Assembly (NCBI RefSeq): GCF_025950085.1
Contig: NZ_JAPDDS010000005.1
Coordinates: forward strand, 372,001 to 436,000
Source: Luteolibacter flavescens
GTDB lineage: Bacteria; Verrucomicrobiota; Verrucomicrobiia; Verrucomicrobiales; Akkermansiaceae
Reading direction: 5' to 3'
Length of the DNA: 64,000 bases
Shown here: piece after piece, positions 37,054 through 44,398 of the stretch
Numbering within the stretch: the first letter of the stretch is position 1
How the letters are laid out: each line of letters opens with the position of its first letter
Translations under genes and position numbers: made by a program
Notes under the pieces: model-generated
What the model saw: the letters and a program-made list of their open reading frames with translations, nothing else
Told to the model about the DNA's origin: nothing
Database searches by the model: none

Positions 37054-38436
37054 ATGGCACACCACCACGTCACTTCCGCCGATATCCCGGTTGACGGCGA
37101 ACGCCTCGTCAGCTCGAAGGTCGAGGCCGTCAAGCGCATCGCCGGCTACACGTCCCTTCTGCTCAGCCTGATCAGCGCTTACCTGCTGTTCGGTGCCAAG
37201 CCGAATATCGCCGCGCCATTTGCCTACTCCTGGCTCTTCGCGCTGTTCTTCTTCTTCACGCTCGCCGCGGGCGGTTGCTTCTGGACGCTGTTGCACAATG
37301 TCTCGAACTCGGGGTGGGGGACTTCGGTCCGCCGCATCATGGAGAATCTCGGGTACGTGTTCCCTTTCATGTTCATCTTCGCCTGGCCGCTGCTTGTGCC
37401 CTCGGTCCAGCAATGGCTCTTCGAGTGGATGAACACGCACCGTGCCGCGGGTGGCGCGATCTTCGAGGGCAATATCGGCTCGCTCTTCGGCTTCTACGGC
37501 ACCGACTCGATGGAGCAGGCGCTGACCGCGAAGCATGAGGCCCTGCTGGTGAACAAGCAGTGGTACATGAACCAGTTCGCCTGGTATGCCCGCTTCTTCT
37601 TCTACTTCATCGGCCTCGGTCTGGTGATCCACACGCTGCGCAAGTTCTCGGTCAACCAGGACACCGATCCGAACCCGACCACGAAGAACCTCTTCAAGGC
37701 GCGCTTTCACTCGACCTACACGCTGATCATCTTCGCGATCACGATCACCTTCGCCGCCATCGACTGGCTGAGCGGCCTCCGCTACGACTGGTTCTCCACC
37801 ATGTGGGGTGTCTACATCTTCGCGGGCACCGCGCTGAACTCGATGGCCGTGATCATCATCACCGCCACCCTGATGCAGCGCGCGGGCTACCTGAAGCACG
37901 TCGTCACGCCGGAGCACTTCCACATCAAGGGCAAGCTGCTCTTCGCCTTCACCGTCTTCTGGGCCTACACCGGCTTCTCGCAGTACATGCTGATCTGGTA
38001 TGCGAACATCACGGAAGAAACGACCTACTTCCTGATCCGCAACACCGGCGACTGGAATACCGCCAGCATCGCGCTCGTCTTCGGCCACTTCGTCATCCCC
38101 TTCGTCATCCTGCTGCAGGCCTGGCTGAAGAAGAACTCGAAGACGCTCTCCATCATGGCCGGCTACACGCTGGTGATGCATGCGCTGGATCACTACATCA
38201 TCACCATCCCGGAGCGCTCCGTCTCGCTCTACGGCATGGCTTTCGCGGGCGACAAGCGCCTGGCCGACTTCCTGAATGTCTCCACGTCCGTCCCCGGTGC
38301 ATTCTGGGGTGACATCCTCGCCTTCGTGGCGATCGGCTCCGGCTTCATCTTCTTCTACCTGCGTGCCCTGACGCAGACCGCGACCTACCCGCACCGCGAC
38401 CCGCGCATCCTCGAATCCGCCAACGTTTCGAACTGA
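37054..38436 (+). CDS. actF: ACIII subunit ActF (NrfD-like)
   Basis: A 460-residue membrane protein with about ten helices, the second NrfD-like subunit. Blocks: YSWLFALFFFFTLAAGGCFW, TLLHNVSNSGWGTSVRRIME, YLNPSW-like NKQWYMNQFAWYARFFFYF, DWLSGLRYDWFSTMWGVYIF and HDLGKLLFAF-like HIKGKLLFAFTVFWAYTGFS with QYMLIWYANITEETTYFLIR. The ATG lies 14 bp after the actE stop. N-terminus begins MAHHHVTSADIPVDGE. No separate actG-type small subunit is recognised. Confidence 0.94.
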   Translation: MAHHHVTSADIPVDGERLVSSKVEAVKRIAGYTSLLLSLISAYLLFGAKPNIAAPFAYSWLFALFFFFTLAAGGCFWTLLHNVSNSGWGTSVRRIMENLGYVFPFMFIFAWPLLVPSVQQWLFEWMNTHRAAGGAIFEGNIGSLFGFYGTDSMEQALTAKHEALLVNKQWYMNQFAWYARFFFYFIGLGLVIHTLRKFSVNQDTDPNPTTKNLFKARFHSTYTLIIFAITITFAAIDWLSGLRYDWFSTMWGVYIFAGTALNSMAVIIITATLMQRAGYLKHVVTPEHFHIKGKLLFAFTVFWAYTGFSQYMLIWYANITEETTYFLIRNTGDWNTASIALVFGHFVIPFVILLQAWLKKNSKTLSIMAGYTLVMHALDHYIITIPERSVSLYGMAFAGDKRLADFLNVSTSVPGAFWGDILAFVAIGSGFIFFYLRALTQTATYPHRDPRILESANVSN

Positions 38437-38471
38437 TCCGCCCCGGCACCCCTTACCTGGCATCTTTCCAA

Positions 38472-39269
38472 ATGTCCTCCACCAGCGACAATCCTCTGGC
38501 ACGTTTCTCCGCCTTCTTCTGGGCGGTGGGTGTCTTCTCGCTCTTCGGCGTCATCGTGCTCGCGCTGAAGCTCTTCTCTTCCGATACCTCGGAGCACAAT
38601 CCGCTGGAAGAAGAGGCTGCCAAGGCCCGCTACGAATTCCGCAAGACGACCGACGAGGCCCAGGCCGCGGGCTTCGCTTACAAGGAAGTCGAGAAGGGCA
38701 AGACCGTGCAGGTCCCGCCGCATGACATCTTCGCCCACCTCGGCGAGTCGCTGGTTTCCCAGAAGCCCGCTCCGGTGAAGGACGACGCACAGATCGTTCC
38801 GGGCTCCGACACCCAGGAAGACAGGAACAACCAGAAGGGTCCTGACATGTCCCTCGTGGACGCAAAGACCCCTGCGGCCGACACCCCGATCGACCCCGCC
38901 GTGATGGCCAAGGGTCAGGCCACCTATGCGATGTGCATGGCGTGCCACGGTGCTGCCGGTGAAGGCGGTCCGGTGGGGCCTCCGCTCGCGGAGTCCGAGT
39001 GGGTGACGGGCCCGGTTTCCAATCTCATCCGCATCCAGCTCCGCGGCTTGCAGGGCCCGATGCACATCAAGGGCCAGCTCTACACCCCGCTCGCGCCGAT
39101 GACCCCGATCATCGCCACGCAGGATGACGAGACCATCGCCTCGGTGCTCACCTACATCCGCAACAGCTTCGGCAACAAGGCGGCACCGGTGCTGCCCGAG
39201 CAGGTCGAAATGCTCCGCTCCGAAGTCGGCAAGTCCATGCTGACCGAGGCCGACCTGATCAAGCCCTGA
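38472..39269 (+). CDS. Membrane-anchored monoheme cytochrome c between ACIII and oxidase genes
   Basis: A 265-residue protein with one N-terminal helix (FFWAVGVFSLFGVIVLALKL), a long charged linker (about 40-130) and a cytochrome c domain with CMACHGAAGEGG and axial Met in APMTPI. The fold of the last part (VTGPVSNLIRIQLRGLQGPM, ETIASVLTYIRNSFGNKAAP) resembles CcoP/cytochrome c6-type modules. It is placed between actF and the CcoN-like gene, so it may serve as the mobile-headed carrier linking ACIII with the downstream proteins. It may instead act as the ActG-like accessory. Similar in layout to the cytochrome at 41634. Confidence 0.85.
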   Translation: MSSTSDNPLARFSAFFWAVGVFSLFGVIVLALKLFSSDTSEHNPLEEEAAKARYEFRKTTDEAQAAGFAYKEVEKGKTVQVPPHDIFAHLGESLVSQKPAPVKDDAQIVPGSDTQEDRNNQKGPDMSLVDAKTPAADTPIDPAVMAKGQATYAMCMACHGAAGEGGPVGPPLAESEWVTGPVSNLIRIQLRGLQGPMHIKGQLYTPLAPMTPIIATQDDETIASVLTYIRNSFGNKAAPVLPEQVEMLRSEVGKSMLTEADLIKP

Positions 39270-39298
39270 TCCGACCAGATCTCTTTCCCTTTTTCTCC

Positions 39299-40813
39299 AT
39301 GTCTGCCGCTACACCCCAGACTTCCGACGCGATCCGCCGCGCGGAGATCGACCTCTCGCTGCGCCACCCGGTGATGTTCTTCTTCACCAGCGGTGCTGCC
39401 TGGTTGGCCGTGGCCATCCTGCTCGGCATCATCTCGTCGGCGAAGGTCCACAGCCCCGGCTTCCTCAGTGACTGGGGATTCCTGAGCTACGGCCGCGTGC
39501 AGCCCGCGCACATGAATGCGCTCATCTACGGCTGGGGCTGCCAAGCCGCATTCGGCGCGCTGGTGTGGCTGATGGCCCGCCTGTCCCGCCAGACCTGCCG
39601 TGCCGCCGGTCTCATCCTGACCGCCGGTCACGTTTGGAATTTCTCCGTCAGCCTCGGCGTCATCTGCATCCTCGCGGGCAAGGGCACGGGCATCCCGTGG
39701 ATGGAAATGCCGGTCTTCGCTTGGGTGCCGATGCTGCTCGCCTACGCGGCCATCGCGATCTGGTCGATGATCCAGTTCAAGGTCCGCCCGGCCGGTCACG
39801 TCTTCATCTCGCAGTGGTACATCCTTGCCGCGCTGATCTGGTTCCCGTGGGTCTTCGCCACCGCGCACATCTTCGTCCACGGCTTCTCCGGCTCCCCGCT
39901 GATGGCTGCGGCGATCAATGCCTGGTATCGCTCGGCACTGCTCTTCCTCTTCTTCCTCCCGGCTGGCATCGCTGCCGCCTACTACCTCATCCCGAAGGTG
40001 ACCGGTCGTCCGGTGTATAGCTACACGCTTTCCTCCCTCGGCTTCTGGTCGCTCGCGATCATCGCCCCGTGGGCCGGCATGCAAAAGCTGGCCGGTGCGC
40101 CGATCCCGAACTTCCTGCCCTACGTCGGTGCCGCTGCCACCATCCTCGTGGCAATCCCGGCCATCGCCGTGGCGGTGAACCTGCTGAAGACCGCCGCCGG
40201 AGCTCCCGAGACGGTGGTGAACAGCCCCACGCTCCTCTTCACCGTCGCCGGTCTCTTCGGCCTGCTGGTGACCGGCTTCGCTGCCACCTTCCTGAATACC
40301 CCGGCCGCCCTGCCGCTCAGCCAGTTCTCGCTCTCGCAGTATGGCTTCGATATCCTCGCGCTCTACGGCTTCTTCAGCTTCGTCGCCTTCGGCGTGATCT
40401 ACTTCGTCGTCCCGCGCGTGACCCGCCGCGAGTGGCTCTCCAGCCGTCTGATCAAGATGCACTTCTTCCTCTCGATCTACGGTGTGGTCACCATCGCGAT
40501 CGTCGCCATCTTCGGCGGCCTGATGCAGGGCCATGCCCAGGAGGACTTCAAGCAGCCGTGGGAGAATGCGATGACCTACTCATACCCCTACGCCGTGGCC
40601 ATCACGCTGGCGTGGTGCTTCCTGCTCTTCTCGAATGTCTGGTTCTTCATGCACCTCGCGCTGATGTGGCTGCGCCTCGGCCGCCGCTCCTCGCACCCGA
40701 CGCTGCTCGGCCACGGCCACCACGACGACCTGCACGATGCGACCCACGGCCCCGAGGGCGACATCGACAACGCCGGCCCCGGCTCGGCACCCGCCCACTC
40801 CCACGCCCACTAA
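39299..40813 (+). CDS. CcoN-like membrane protein lacking the heme-copper ligands
   Basis: A 504-residue membrane protein whose order and blocks follow cbb3 oxidase subunit I. GRVQPAHMNALIYGWGCQAA matches GRLRPLHTxAVIFAFGG and keeps the low-spin heme His (H71). The CuB box WWYGHN becomes AWYRSA (S212), WAGPHHLH becomes WAGMQKLA (Q262, K263), the catalytic Tyr before it is Ala256, and DWTIGHVHSGALG becomes SQYGFDILALYG (F350 and I352 replace both His). Conserved structural segments between (YYLIPKVTGRPVYSYTLS, IYFVVPRVTRREWL) remain. Oxygen reduction is therefore not expected. The C-terminus is His-rich (GHGHHDDLHDATHG). It is followed by a CcoO-like gene and probably forms a structural partner for the cytochromes. 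Confidence 0.85.
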   Translation: MSAATPQTSDAIRRAEIDLSLRHPVMFFFTSGAAWLAVAILLGIISSAKVHSPGFLSDWGFLSYGRVQPAHMNALIYGWGCQAAFGALVWLMARLSRQTCRAAGLILTAGHVWNFSVSLGVICILAGKGTGIPWMEMPVFAWVPMLLAYAAIAIWSMIQFKVRPAGHVFISQWYILAALIWFPWVFATAHIFVHGFSGSPLMAAAINAWYRSALLFLFFLPAGIAAAYYLIPKVTGRPVYSYTLSSLGFWSLAIIAPWAGMQKLAGAPIPNFLPYVGAAATILVAIPAIAVAVNLLKTAAGAPETVVNSPTLLFTVAGLFGLLVTGFAATFLNTPAALPLSQFSLSQYGFDILALYGFFSFVAFGVIYFVVPRVTRREWLSSRLIKMHFFLSIYGVVTIAIVAIFGGLMQGHAQEDFKQPWENAMTYSYPYAVAITLAWCFLLFSNVWFFMHLALMWLRLGRRSSHPTLLGHGHHDDLHDATHGPEGDIDNAGPGSAPAHSHAH

Positions 40814-40862
40814 TTCGTAAGGAGTACCCCTTTCCGGATCTGAGATCTCAAGTTTCCCTTCC

Positions 40863-41606
40863 ATGACCTTCCGCTCCTTCGCACTCGGTCTCACCCTGGC
40901 CTTCGGCATCGCCTGGATGTCCGTGGTGGTCGTGCCGTTTTTCTCGATGCGCGATGTCAAGCCGGTCGCCTTTGACGAGGCTGCCGACGGCAAGACCGGC
41001 ATCTATTTCCCGAAGCGCACCGGCCGTGTGGCCAATGGCGCGGAAGTCTATGCCGCGAACGGCTGCTACCTCTGCCACACCCAGGTGATCCGCACCACCG
41101 ACGCCGGCAATGACCTCGGCCGTCCGGACTGGGGTGGCAACAAGCTGGATGAAGCCCGCGGTGACACCCGCCGCGAGTCCACCGTCTTCGACTACCAGGG
41201 TGAGAAGTTCGCCCAGATCGGTGTGTCCCGCCTGGGTCCCGACCTCTTCAACGTCGGCCTGCGCGTCGAGAACTACGTGAAGGATACCGGTGAGAACCCG
41301 AAGGCCTGGCTGCTGGAGCACCTCTACGACGCCCGCCTCGACCCGGCCAAGTCCACTTCCAAGTGCCCGCCGCATCCCTTCCTCTTCGAGGAAAAGAAGA
41401 TCGAGGGCCAGACCCCGGCAGACGCGGTCCCCGCACCGGTGAAGGAAGGCTACGCAATCGTCCCGACCCCCGCCGCGGAAGCGCTGGTGAGCTACCTGCT
41501 CTCGATGAAGCACGATGACGCCCTGCCGAAGGCCATCAACCCTGCCCCCGCCAAGGCTGCCGCACCGGCCGCCGCCGCTGCCCCGGCTCCTGCCGCCGCC
41601 CCGTAA
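40863..41606 (+). CDS. CcoO-like monoheme cytochrome c with altered axial ligand site
   Basis: A 247-residue protein with an N-terminal helix (SFALGLTLAFGIAWMSVVVV) and the CcoO fold: GAEVYAANGCYLCHTQVIRT (heme at C68, C71, H72) and IGVSRLGPDLFNVGLRVE. In CcoO the axial Met sits in SNMPAYPWL; here the aligned segment is SKCPPHPFLF, so Cys168 replaces Met. His171 is another candidate. The tail after 220 is an Ala/Pro linker. It lies 49 bp after the CcoN-like gene and so keeps the ccoNO order, and it should pair with that protein in the membrane. Confidence 0.85.
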   Translation: MTFRSFALGLTLAFGIAWMSVVVVPFFSMRDVKPVAFDEAADGKTGIYFPKRTGRVANGAEVYAANGCYLCHTQVIRTTDAGNDLGRPDWGGNKLDEARGDTRRESTVFDYQGEKFAQIGVSRLGPDLFNVGLRVENYVKDTGENPKAWLLEHLYDARLDPAKSTSKCPPHPFLFEEKKIEGQTPADAVPAPVKEGYAIVPTPAAEALVSYLLSMKHDDALPKAINPAPAKAAAPAAAAAPAPAAAP

Positions 41607-41633
41607 GGCTGAAACGTTTTTTCCCTGTCCGAG

Positions 41634-42413
41634 ATGATCGATCCATCCAAGCCCGACCTCGAGGAATCGGTGAACGTCACCGAAGCCCACGAGCGCGTGA
41701 TCCGCGGCGCCGCCGCCGCTTCCCGCGAGTCCAAACTCAAGGAGAACGGTGCAGAGCCGATCTCGCTCTGGGTGCTCATCATGTGCGCCGTGCCCCTGCT
41801 CGCCGCCGGATGGACCCTCGGCAAGGCAGGCAAGCTTTTCTCCTACAAGGACATCACCCGCGAGGGCTATGTCCGCTTGATCCCGGATGACGGGGAGGGA
41901 GTGAAATTGCCGCCTGTCCCATGGCTGGAAGCATCGATCAAGAAAGGTCATAAGGAGTACTCCAAGTGCACCGGTTGCCACGGCGCCGATGGCAAGGGTG
42001 ACGGAGCTTCCTATCCCTCTCTCGCTGGTTCGAAGTGGGTGAACGGGGAGACGGAGGTCTTCGCGATGGTGATTCTTAACGGCCTCACCGGACCGACTTC
42101 TTCCGGCAAGACCTACGGTGTGATGCCTGCCCAGTCCGCCGGTCTCAGCGGTGAGAGCCTGGCCCACCTGATGAACTACATCCGCCACTCCTTTGGCAAC
42201 GACGCGAGCGGCGGCGGCAGCAAGCCGGAAGCCGTGGTGACGAAGGAAATGGGTGCCACCGCGCTGGAGATTTCCGGGAAGCGCGCCAAGGCCGGTGCTG
42301 CAGTCACCGGCGACGAATTGACTGCAGACCACCACAAAAATCTCCCGGGCACCCCGATCGACCCCAAGATGATGGTCGATCCGATCACCCTCGAACCGGC
42401 GGAAGCCAAGTAA
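41634..42413 (+). CDS. Membrane-anchored monoheme cytochrome c (CcoP-like position)
   Basis: A 259-residue protein with one helix near residues 40-60 (ISLWVLIMCAVPLLAAGWTL) and a cytochrome c domain with CTGCHGADGKGDG and axial Met in YGVMPAQSAGL. The N-terminal cytosolic part is acidic and begins MIDPSKPDLEESVNVTEAHE. CcoP normally has two hemes, and this has one, so the name is by gene position only. It probably takes part in the electron path from ACIII or the CcoO-like protein to CoxB/CoxA, whose gene is next. Confidence 0.85.
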   Translation: MIDPSKPDLEESVNVTEAHERVIRGAAAASRESKLKENGAEPISLWVLIMCAVPLLAAGWTLGKAGKLFSYKDITREGYVRLIPDDGEGVKLPPVPWLEASIKKGHKEYSKCTGCHGADGKGDGASYPSLAGSKWVNGETEVFAMVILNGLTGPTSSGKTYGVMPAQSAGLSGESLAHLMNYIRHSFGNDASGGGSKPEAVVTKEMGATALEISGKRAKAGAAVTGDELTADHHKNLPGTPIDPKMMVDPITLEPAEAK

Positions 42414-42442
42414 CTTCAGCCTCTTAACTTTTTCTCTCAAGC

Positions 42443-44344
42443 ATGAGCGCCCACGCCCACGCCGCCGACCACGGTCATGGTCACGGTCACGACGACCACC
42501 ACCACCACGAGCAGAGCTTCATCCAGAAGTACATCTTCTCGACCGATCACAAGACGATCGGCATCCAGTACGGTCTGACGGCCATGGCCTTCCTGGCCTT
42601 CGGCTTCTACCTGATGATGGTGATGCGCTGGAGCATCGCCTATCCGCACGAGCCGCTGCCGGAGTGGATGAGCTGGCTCTTCACGGACAACTGGAAGGCC
42701 CGCTGGCTCCAGGATGGCAAGGTGACGGGTGAGACCTACAACATGTTCGGCGCCATGCACGGCACCATCATGGTGTTCCTCGGCATCGTGCCGCTCGGCT
42801 TCGGTGCCTTCGGCAACTACGTCACTCCGCTGCAGATCGGCGCGGTGGACATGGCCTTCCCGAAGCTGAACATGGCCAGCTACTGGATGTATCTCGCCGG
42901 TGGCCTGGTGATGTGCGCCTCCTTCTTCATGGAGTCCGGTGCCGCCAAGTCCGGCTGGACGAACTACTCGCCGCTCGCCGGATTCGCGGACGGCCAGATC
43001 GTGAACCAGTGGCTCGCGGGACAGACGCAGTGGCTCGTCGGCCTCGTGCTGCTGATCTCCTCCTCGCTGCTCGGCTCGGTGAACTTCATCACCACGATCA
43101 TAAACCTGCGCGCCCGTGGCATGACCTGGATGCGCATGCCCTTCTTCGTCTGGGCGATGCTCGTCACCGGCTTCCTGCTCCTGCTCGCCTTCCCTCCGCT
43201 GGAAGCTGCCGGCATCATGCAGCTCATGGACCGGGTGACCCACTCGTCCTTCTTCATGCCGTCCGGCCTCTACACCTCGAAGGAAGGCCTGGCTGATCTC
43301 TCCGGCGGTGGTTCCCCGCTGCTGTTCCAGCACTTGTTCTGGTTCCTCGGTCACCCGGAGGTATACGTTCTCCTGCTGCCCGCCATCGCCTGCGTCGCGG
43401 AAATCATCCCGGCCAATACCCGCCGCCCGCTGTGGGGCTACAAGGCGATGGTCTATGGCGTGCTGGTCCTCGGCTTCCTGTCCTTCGTCGTGTGGGCTCA
43501 CCACATGTATCTCACCGGCATGGGCCCGGTCGTCTCGACCTTCTTCCAGACCACCACGGTGCTGATCTCCATCCCGTCGGTGATCCTGCTCACCTCGATG
43601 ATCATCTCGCTGTGGGGCGGCTCCATCCGCTTCACCCCGGCGATGGTCTGGGCCTGCGCCTTCCTGCCGATGTTCGGCATCGGCGGCCTCACCGGCCTGC
43701 CGCTGGCCTTCAACCTGGTCGACCTCCACCTGCACGATACCTACTACGTCATCGGCCACTTCCACTACGTGGTGGCCCCGGGCATCCTCTTCGGCCTCTT
43801 CGCCGGTGTGTATCACTGGTATCCGAAGATGACCGGCCGCCACATGAGCAACTTCCTCTCTCATGTCCACTTCTGGCCGAGCCTGGTGTGCATGAACCTG
43901 ATCTTCTTCCCGATGCTCACGCAGGGCATGGCAGGCTTCCACCGCCGCTGGTACAACGGTGGCGATGCTTACCTCGCGAAGGCAAAGGACAGCGTGAACG
44001 TCTTCGGCCTGACCGTCGCCGAGCACATCGACCTGAACATCGTGATGTCCATGGCTGCCTGGGCCCTCGCCCTCGCACAGATCCCCTTCATCATCAATCT
44101 CTTCACCGCGTGGAAGATCGGCCGCAAGGTCGAGAGCGACAATCCTTACAACGCCACCACGCTGGAGTGGGCGACGCCGACGCCTCCGGGCCACGGCAAC
44201 TTCCTCACCGAGCCCTCGGTCTACCGTGGCCCGTATGAATACAGCCGCCCGGATTGCGACGAGGACTACCTCCCGCAGTGGGAAGCACCGAAGCGGGACA
44301 GCGAAACGCCCGCCGAGAAACCCGCAACCCCGTCCGCTCACTGA
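42443..44344 (+). CDS. coxA: Cytochrome c oxidase subunit I, aa3 type A
   Basis: A 633-residue catalytic subunit that reduces oxygen and pumps protons. All ligands are present: low-spin heme His106 (AMHGTIMVF), CuB His304 with Glu306 and cross-link Tyr308 (LGHPEVYVLLLP), His353/354 (VWAHHMY), and His439/His441 (YVIGHFHYVV). The Glu in GHPEVY marks type A1. Pump-related AVDMAFPKLNMASYWMY is kept. The N-terminus is strikingly His-rich (HAHAADHGHGHGHDDHHHHE), a possible metal-holding tail. The C-terminus extends after the last helix with a soluble tail (ATPTPPGHGN... PEYSRPD). Preceded by a pyrimidine-rich leader. Confidence 0.97.
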   Translation: MSAHAHAADHGHGHGHDDHHHHEQSFIQKYIFSTDHKTIGIQYGLTAMAFLAFGFYLMMVMRWSIAYPHEPLPEWMSWLFTDNWKARWLQDGKVTGETYNMFGAMHGTIMVFLGIVPLGFGAFGNYVTPLQIGAVDMAFPKLNMASYWMYLAGGLVMCASFFMESGAAKSGWTNYSPLAGFADGQIVNQWLAGQTQWLVGLVLLISSSLLGSVNFITTIINLRARGMTWMRMPFFVWAMLVTGFLLLLAFPPLEAAGIMQLMDRVTHSSFFMPSGLYTSKEGLADLSGGGSPLLFQHLFWFLGHPEVYVLLLPAIACVAEIIPANTRRPLWGYKAMVYGVLVLGFLSFVVWAHHMYLTGMGPVVSTFFQTTTVLISIPSVILLTSMIISLWGGSIRFTPAMVWACAFLPMFGIGGLTGLPLAFNLVDLHLHDTYYVIGHFHYVVAPGILFGLFAGVYHWYPKMTGRHMSNFLSHVHFWPSLVCMNLIFFPMLTQGMAGFHRRWYNGGDAYLAKAKDSVNVFGLTVAEHIDLNIVMSMAAWALALAQIPFIINLFTAWKIGRKVESDNPYNATTLEWATPTPPGHGNFLTEPSVYRGPYEYSRPDCDEDYLPQWEAPKRDSETPAEKPATPSAH

Positions 44345-44398
44345 CGATTCGGTCCCGAGCCTGAGAAACTTGGCACTGAAAACCAGACCCTTTTCCCA

